A stretch of 29,114 bases of DNA, taken from assembly GCA_946480485.1 (NCBI GenBank), contig CAMLJW010000008.1, positions 1 through 29,114 of the forward strand, given 5' to 3'. Under the pieces are notes generated by a model. It saw only the letters and a list, made by a program, of their open reading frames with translations. It ran no database searches and had not been told where the DNA came from. Each line of letters opens with the position of its first letter. The first letter of the stretch is position 1. A program made the position numbers and the translations under genes. Below, piece after piece: positions 24,798-29,114 of this stretch. This DNA comes from an uncultured Streptomyces sp. GTDB taxonomy: Bacteria; Actinomycetota; Actinomycetes; Streptomycetales; Streptomycetaceae.

Positions 24798-25446
24798 GCC
24801 TCCGGCGGTTGGCCGTCTCGCCTCGGGCCGGTGGATGGCTCGGGGCGGGGCCCCTTCGGCGGAGAAGCCGTCTCGCTACCGGTTGGTGGGTGGGTCGGGG
24901 CCGTGTGCCTGTACGTCCGCCCGTCGCCGCGGGGGCCTTCGGCCCGTGACTGCTACCAGGTGAACGTTTCCTGGGCGGAGCCGTAAGCGACGGGCGATGA
25001 CGTACCGGCACCCGGCCCCTTGCGTGGAGAGGCGACTGCCGCCGGGTGGGGGTGCGCCCCGTAAGGGGGCGCGGCTCCGCCGCGTGAGCGCGACCAGCTA
25101 CGAACGGCCCGGCAGTCGAGGGCCCCGGGACTGGGGCGCAGGCTCCTGATCGCCCATATGCCGTCGGCCACTGTCGATCATCCCCACGGCTCGATGACCG
25201 TGCCCCCCCGCTGCCACCCCCGTCGCCGCCAGCGCCCAGGGCACCGCGGCCAGCGGAATCGTGGAGGCCCGTACCAGCTCTCAGCATCCGCGGGTACGCG
25301 TGCGCGGGCATCCCGTGGCTGCCGAGGAGTCGAGTTCGAGGGTGATCACACGGGACATCGGGACGGCCCCTGTCCCCTCTGCCCGCATGGTGCCTCGACG
25401 CTTGGTGCGAATCGCCCAGGCGTTCGCATACCTCAGCTCACTGGCC
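24798..25446. other. Intergenic region, no supported gene
   Basis: About 650 bases without a convincing gene. It holds a GGGCC-TTC-GGCCC hairpin at 24933-24945, possibly ending the IolE-like transcript, and a Streptomyces-type intergenic element near 25059-25120. The leftward frames are proline/arginine-rich shadows. A short leftward stretch near 25200-25265 translates as a hydrophobic segment (STIPLAAVPWALAATGVAAGG) and may be the remnant of a membrane protein. Confidence 0.4.
25059..25120. repeat. Streptomyces-type dispersed intergenic element
   Basis: The stretch GTAAGGGGGCGCGG, then GCGCGACCAGCTACGAACGG followed by CCCGGCAGTCG, resembles the short GC-rich repeat often seen between Streptomyces genes (GGGGCGCGGGGAACTGCGCGACCAGC-type). 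Identification is from memory of that pattern. Confidence 0.45.
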
Positions 25447-25475
25447 TTGGCACGTACCCCCTAGGGGTATAGGGT
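25447..25475 (+). promoter_or_regulatory. Promoter of the copper operon
   Basis: TTGGCA (25447-25452) and TAGGGT (25470-25475) are separated by 17 bp, about 65 bases before the chaperone ATG. The copper operator lies in the spacer, the expected arrangement for repression. Confidence 0.5.
25454..25471. promoter_or_regulatory. CsoR-type copper operator
   Basis: GTACCCCCTAGGGGTATA has the palindromic core CCCCTAGGGG with TAC/GTA flanks. This is the pattern of CsoR sites in actinobacteria, from which Cu(I) releases the repressor. No csoR gene is in the window. Confidence 0.75.
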
Positions 25476-25538
25476 TGAGAGGGTGAAAGGCCACGGTGGG
25501 ATGCACCAACCCCACAAGCCTCGACGAGGAGTAACGAC

Positions 25539-25778
25539 ATGACCGCGCAGACCGGCACCCCGGGCCCCGTGACCACCGTCTACAAGGTGAGCGGAATGAG
25601 CTGCGGACACTGTGAGGGCTCGGTCTCCAGCGAGATCTCCGAGATCACCGGCGTCAGCTCGGTGAAGGCCGTGGCCGCCAGTGGCGAGGTCACAGTCGTC
25701 TCCGCCGCCCCGCTGGACGAGGCCGCGGTGCGCGCCGCGGTCGACGAGGCAGGTTACGAGCTCGTCGGCAAGGCCTGA
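25539..25778 (+). CDS. copZ: Copper chaperone (heavy-metal-associated domain)
   Basis: The 79-residue protein is a single HMA domain (ferredoxin-like fold). The copper-binding motif GMSCGHC has Cys22 and Cys25, and the C-terminal [10 protein letters not shown] strand is typical. It carries Cu(I) in the cytoplasm to the ATPase encoded 80 bases downstream. ATG 25539 is preceded by GAGGAG at 7 bases. A CsoR operator lies upstream, so expression should rise with copper. Streptomyces CopZ proteins have this size and order. Confidence 0.93.
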   Translation: MTAQTGTPGPVTTVYKVSGMSCGHCEGSVSSEISEITGVSSVKAVAASGEVTVVSAAPLDEAAVRAAVDEAGYELVGKA

Positions 25779-25858
25779 TCACACATCTGCGGATAGGGCC
25801 GTCGCAGCCGGTTGACACCGGCTCCGTACGGCCCGGTCCTCGTCTGGAGTCCGGACTC

Positions 25859-28171
25859 ATGAGCAGTACGGCAGCACCCCCCGTCATGGATGAGAGCCCG
25901 CACGCCGAGGTCGAGCTCACCATCGGCGGTATGACCTGCGCCTCCTGCGCGGCCCGCGTCGAGAAGAAGCTCAACCGCCTGGACGGCGTGAGTGCCACGG
26001 TGAACTTCGCGACAGAGCGGGCGAAGGTCTCGTACCCGGAAGGCGTACGCGTCGCCGACCTGATCGCCACCGTGGAGAAGACCGGCTACACGGCCGGTGA
26101 ACCACCCCCACGGGAGCCTTCGGAACCTTCGGAACCTTCAAGGCCTTCCGAAGAGACCCGCCGGGCGGAGCAGGACCCCGAACTCGCCTCCCTGCGCGAG
26201 CGCCTGACCGTTTCCGCCGTCCTCGCGTTCCCCGTGGTCCTCCTCTCCATGGTCCCGGCCCTCCAGTTCGACACCTGGCAGTGGCTGTCGCTGACGCTCG
26301 CTGCGCCCGTCGTCGTGTGGGGCGGGCTGCCGTTCCACCGGGCGGCGTTCACGAACGCCCGGCACGGCGCGGCCACCATGGACACGCTCGTCTCGGTCGG
26401 CACACTGGCCGCCTTCGGCTGGTCCGTGTGGGCGCTGTTCTGGGGGCACGCGGGGACGACGGGCATGCGGCACGGCTTCGATCTCACCGTCTCGAGGGCG
26501 GACGGCTCGTCGACGATCTATCTCGAGGTGGCCGCCGGAGTCATCACGTTCATCCTGTTCGGCCGCTATCTGGAGGCCCGGTCCAAGCGGCGCGCCGGCG
26601 CGGCTCTGCGGGCACTGCTCCACCTCGGCGCCAAGGACGTCTCCGTACTGCGGGAGGGACCGGACGGCCAGGGGGCAAAGGAAGTGCGCGTTGCCGTCGG
26701 GCGGTTGGCGGTCGGTGACCGTTTCGTCGTGCGGCCCGGCGAGAAGGTCGCCACCGACGGCATCGTCGTCGAGGGCACCTCGGCCGTCGACGCCTCAATG
26801 CTGACCGGCGAGTCGGTGCCGGTGGACGTGACGGTCGGCGACACCGTGACGGGCGCGACCGTGAACACCGGCGGCAGGCTCGTCGTCGAGGCGACCCGCG
26901 TCGGCGCGGACACGCAGCTGGCGCGGATGGCACAGCTCGTCGAGGACGCGCAGAGCGGGAAGGCCGAGGTGCAGCGCCTCGCCGACCGCGTCTCCGCCGT
27001 TTTCGTACCCGTCGTCCTGCTGATCGCTGCCGCCACCTTCGGTGCCTGGCTGGGCATGACGGACGACCGGACCGCCGCCTTCACGGCCGCCGTGGCGGTA
27101 CTGATCATCGCCTGCCCGTGCGCCCTCGGCCTCGCCACCCCGACCGCCCTCATGGTCGGCACCGGCCGCGGCGCCCAGCTCGGCATCCTCATCAAGGGCC
27201 CCGAGGTCCTGGAGTCGACGCGTCGCGTCGACACAGTCGTCCTGGACAAGACCGGAACGGTCACCACCGGCCGCATGACCCTCCAGGAGGTGTACGTCGC
27301 GGAGGACGCCGATGAGAAGCAGGTGCTGCGGCTCGCGGGCGCCCTGGAGCACGCCTCCGAGCATCCCGTTGCCCAGGCTGTCGCGGTGGGCGCAGCACAG
27401 CGGGCCGGGGTGCCCCTGCCCCCGGTCGACGGCTTTGAGAGCGTCCCGGGGCTCGGCGTGCGCGGGACGGTCGAGGGACACGAGGTGCTGGTCGGGCGCG
27501 CACGGTTGCTCGAAGAGGCCGGTGTCGCGCTACCCGGCGAGCTGGCCTCGCTGAAGACGCGGGCCGAGGCGGACGGACGTACCGCCGTGGCCGTCGCCTG
27601 GGACGGCGTGGCACGCGGTGTCCTGACCGTCGCCGACGCGATCAAGGAGACCAGCGCCGAGGCGGTCCGCGAGCTGCGCGCGCTGGGACTCACGCCCGTG
27701 CTCCTGACCGGGGACAACCAGACCGTCGCCGAGTCCGTGGCCCGCCGCGTGGGCATCGACGCCGCGTTCGTCTTCGCCGAGGTGCTGCCGCAGGACAAGG
27801 TCGACGTGGTCAAGCGGCTCCAGGCAGAGGGCCGGGCCGTGGCCATGGTCGGCGACGGGGTCAACGACGCGGCGGCGCTCGCCACGGCCGATCTGGGACT
27901 GGCCATGGGCACTGGGACGGACGCGGCGATCGAGGCGGGCGATCTGACACTCGTACGCGGGGACCTGCGGGTGGCCGGGGACGCGATCCGCCTGTCGCGC
28001 AGGACCCTCTCCACGATCAAGGGGAATCTCGCCTGGGCCTTCGGCTACAACGTGGCCGCCCTGCCGCTGGCCGCGGCGGGACTGCTGAACCCGATGATCG
28101 CGGGCGCCGCGATGGCGTTCTCCTCGGTGTTCGTGGTGACGAACAGCCTTCGGCTCCGGGCATTTCGCTGA
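25859..28171 (+). CDS. copA: Copper-translocating P-type ATPase
   Basis: A 770-residue P1B-type ATPase that exports Cu(I) across the membrane. One N-terminal HMA domain has GGMTCASC (Cys27, Cys30), followed by a repeated EPSEPS linker at about residues 86-97. Membrane segments precede the actuator motif [21 protein letters not shown] is the transmembrane metal site. The phosphorylated Asp463 is in DKTGTVTTG. The nucleotide domain has [11 protein letters not shown] (HP motif), and [10 protein letters not shown] is the hinge. The last segments contain [11 protein letters not shown] and the [15 protein letters not shown] end typical of Cu(I) pumps. It lies 80 bases after the chaperone gene, with its start at ATG 25859. 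Confidence 0.95.
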   Translation: MSSTAAPPVMDESPHAEVELTIGGMTCASCAARVEKKLNRLDGVSATVNFATERAKVSYPEGVRVADLIATVEKTGYTAGEPPPREPSEPSEPSRPSEETRRAEQDPELASLRERLTVSAVLAFPVVLLSMVPALQFDTWQWLSLTLAAPVVVWGGLPFHRAAFTNARHGAATMDTLVSVGTLAAFGWSVWALFWGHAGTTGMRHGFDLTVSRADGSSTIYLEVAAGVITFILFGRYLEARSKRRAGAALRALLHLGAKDVSVLREGPDGQGAKEVRVAVGRLAVGDRFVVRPGEKVATDGIVVEGTSAVDASMLTGESVPVDVTVGDTVTGATVNTGGRLVVEATRVGADTQLARMAQLVEDAQSGKAEVQRLADRVSAVFVPVVLLIAAATFGAWLGMTDDRTAAFTAAVAVLIIACPCALGLATPTALMVGTGRGAQLGILIKGPEVLESTRRVDTVVLDKTGTVTTGRMTLQEVYVAEDADEKQVLRLAGALEHASEHPVAQAVAVGAAQRAGVPLPPVDGFESVPGLGVRGTVEGHEVLVGRARLLEEAGVALPGELASLKTRAEADGRTAVAVAWDGVARGVLTVADAIKETSAEAVRELRALGLTPVLLTGDNQTVAESVARRVGIDAAFVFAEVLPQDKVDVVKRLQAEGRAVAMVGDGVNDAAALATADLGLAMGTGTDAAIEAGDLTLVRGDLRVAGDAIRLSRRTLSTIKGNLAWAFGYNVAALPLAAAGLLNPMIAGAAMAFSSVFVVTNSLRLRAFR
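26117..26150 (+). repeat. Short in-frame repeat in the CopA linker
   Basis: Tandem copies of CCTTCGGAA encode Pro-Ser-Glu units between the HMA domain and the first membrane segment. Confidence 0.65.
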
Positions 28172-28252
28172 TGTCGAGGCAGACCCCCTCTGGAGTCCGA
28201 CGCGCGCCTCACATAAGCTCTTCACAAGACTCGCGCATCCTCCTTACGCTTG

Positions 28253-28275
28253 GGTCCCGATCGCCATATCGGGCC
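28253..28275 (+). terminator. Candidate terminator of the copper operon
   Basis: GG(T)CCCGAT pairs with ATCGGGCC (one bulged T) around a 6-base loop and is followed by TCTTGT. It lies 82 bases after the copA stop. Confidence 0.5.
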
Positions 28276-28305
28276 TCTTGTGCATGTTCGGGGCATATGC
28301 AAGAG
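28275..28305. repeat. Inverted repeat (9-bp stem with 2-base bulge)
   Basis: CTCTTGTGCAT pairs with ATGCAAGAG, with a GT bulge and an 11-base loop. It directly follows the copA terminator candidate. Confidence 0.5.
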
Positions 28306-28362
28306 ACGCAGATCACACTGATGTGAACGTAACCGTCGAAGGGGTTGGTGAGTCTAAGTTGG

Positions 28363-28400
28363 CGATGTCAGACCCGTCTTGGGGGGCGTGTCTGACATCG
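28363..28400. repeat. Perfect 11-bp inverted repeat
   Basis: CGATGTCAGAC (28363-28373) and GTCTGACATCG (28390-28400) are exact complements around a 16-base loop. The loop (CCGTCTTGGGGGGCGT) is nearly repeated directly at 28404-28419 (ACGTCTTGGGGGACGT). Confidence 0.75.
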
Positions 28401-28526
28401 GGGACGTCTTGGGGGACGTTCCCACAACTGCGTTGCCGGGGCACGTACACCGGGGAGCTTTGAGCGGCCCTCCCATACATACGCGTCCCGGCCATCGCAC
28501 AGCAGTACGGCACTACCGCAAATTCT

Positions 28527-28548
28527 CAGTACCGCAGTACCGCAGTAC
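28527..28548. repeat. 8-bp tandem repeat CAGTACCG
   Basis: Two exact copies of CAGTACCG are followed by a partial CAGTAC, and a related GCAGTACGG lies just upstream. Confidence 0.7.
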
Positions 28549-28636
28549 ATCGAGTTCTTGCTCGTTTGCTCGCAGCGATTCAGGCGCTGTCCAGACGCCC
28601 GGCCGGATCCCGTGGGGGGAATCCGCACCGGGACAA

Positions 28637-28689
28637 GGAAGACGCCCCGACTGCCGGCCCGTGGGGGGACCGGCAACGGGGCGTCTTCC
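28637..28689. terminator. Strong terminator of citrate synthase gene
   Basis: GGAAGACGCCCCG and CGGGGCGTCTTCC form a perfect 13-bp outer stem, with an inner TGCCGG/CCGGCA stem. It lies 54 bases beyond the citrate synthase stop and may work in both directions. Confidence 0.85.
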
Positions 28690-28742
28690 GATTTCTTGGA
28701 GCTCGGTTCGCTCTGGAGGCACCGCTTGGTGCAGTGGGCGCG

Positions 28743-29114
28743 TCAGCGCGCCTCGACCGGGACGAAGTCCCGCTCGACAACGCCCGTGTAGATCTGACGC
28801 GGGCGCCCGATCCGCGAACCCGGCTCCTTGATCATCTCGTGCCACTGGGCGATCCAGCCCGGGAGGCGGCCGAGGGCGAACAGGACCGTGAACATCTCGG
28901 TCGGGAAGCCCATGGCGCGGTAGATCAGGCCGGTGTAGAAGTCCACGTTCGGGTAGAGGTTGCGCGAGACGAAGTAGTCGTCGGAGAGCGCGTGCTCCTC
29001 CAGCTTGAGCGCGATGTCCAGCAGCTCGTCGGACTTGCCGAGAGCCGAGAGAACGTCGTGCGCGGCGGCCTTGATGATCTTGGCGCGCGGGTCGAAGGAC
29101 TTGTACACCCGGTG
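28743..29114 (-). CDS. gltA: Citrate synthase, C-terminal part (5' end outside window)
   Basis: The visible 123 residues are the end of a type II citrate synthase, which condenses acetyl-CoA with oxaloacetate at the entry to the TCA cycle. The motif [15 protein letters not shown] begins the visible part. [38 protein letters not shown] carries the catalytic Asp region and the family C-terminal helix, and GRPRQIYTG ends it. The frame continues to the window edge, so the start lies to the right. A strong hairpin follows the stop. Confidence 0.95.
   Translation of the reverse strand, partial: HRVYKSFDPRAKIIKAAAHDVLSALGKSDELLDIALKLEEHALSDDYFVSRNLYPNVDFYTGLIYRAMGFPTEMFTVLFALGRLPGWIAQWHEMIKEPGSRIGRPRQIYTGVVERDFVPVEAR

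Larger units (their letters stand above)
28172..28742. other. Intergenic region between copA and citrate synthase, with several inverted repeats
   Basis: No gene is supported. Short rightward frames (for example 28278-28463) have no family motif. The region holds a copA terminator candidate, two further inverted repeats, an 8-bp tandem repeat and the citrate synthase terminator, each listed separately. Confidence 0.5.

Noticed and set aside
26566..28020. Leftward open frame of 484 codons inside copA
   Set aside because: It is the serine/arginine-rich antisense shadow of the ATPase, which is unambiguous.
28278..28463. Small rightward open frame after copA
   Set aside because: There is no ribosome site or family motif, and it spans three inverted repeats that suggest a non-coding function.
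1..29114. tRNA or rRNA genes
   Set aside because: No cloverleaf-like sequence with a conserved T-loop and no rRNA core motifs were noticed on either strand, though this was a reading by eye.

Overview
The window is high-GC actinobacterial DNA, almost certainly from a Streptomyces chromosome. The evidence is strong third-position GC, frequent GTG starts with purine-rich ribosome sites, two chaplin genes (a family typical of sporulating streptomycetes), a CsoR-type copper operator and a Streptomyces-type intergenic repeat. All assignments come from reading motifs in the translations; no database search was run.

Positions 1-16052 hold an exopolysaccharide locus of the Wzx/Wzy type. A rightward series encodes three glycosyltransferases of the GT-B/GT4 kind (the first cut by the window edge), an FkbM methyltransferase, a Wzy/O-antigen-ligase-like polymerase, a Wzx-like flippase and a GT11-like fucosyltransferase. 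A leftward series (13396 down to 10357) encodes GDP-mannose 4,6-dehydratase (gmd), a class I methyltransferase and a second FkbM methyltransferase. A divergent rightward pair encodes a Wzc/CpsD-like chain-length regulator and tyrosine kinase, and GDP-L-fucose synthase (fcl). Gmd plus Fcl make GDP-L-fucose and the GT11-like enzyme would use it, so the product is inferred to be a fucose-containing, probably O-methylated surface polysaccharide. No priming sugar-phosphate transferase is visible here.

The two parts of the locus are separated by the remains of an IS607-type element (about 8300-10012). It has a tail of the serine recombinase tnpA, a tnpB broken by one frameshift, and a hairpin-rich 3' end where the TnpB guide RNA would lie. 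Its right side abuts a decayed third fkbM copy.

At 16299-17037 lie two short chaplins, the first behind a sigma-BldN-like promoter. At 17436-21058 a translationally coupled pair encodes an ABC permease and an unusual 919-residue protein that joins a secreted-type alpha/beta hydrolase to an ABC ATPase. At 21078-24797 is a myo-inositol catabolic locus in decay: iolD and a divergent IolE-like TIM-barrel gene look intact, but mmsA survives only as a broken 5' stub, and iolC and iolB are reduced to a fused, internally deleted fragment.

At 25447-28171 a CsoR-type operator precedes a small copper chaperone and a CopA copper ATPase. After an intergenic region with three successive inverted repeats and a strong terminator, the window ends inside a leftward citrate synthase gene.
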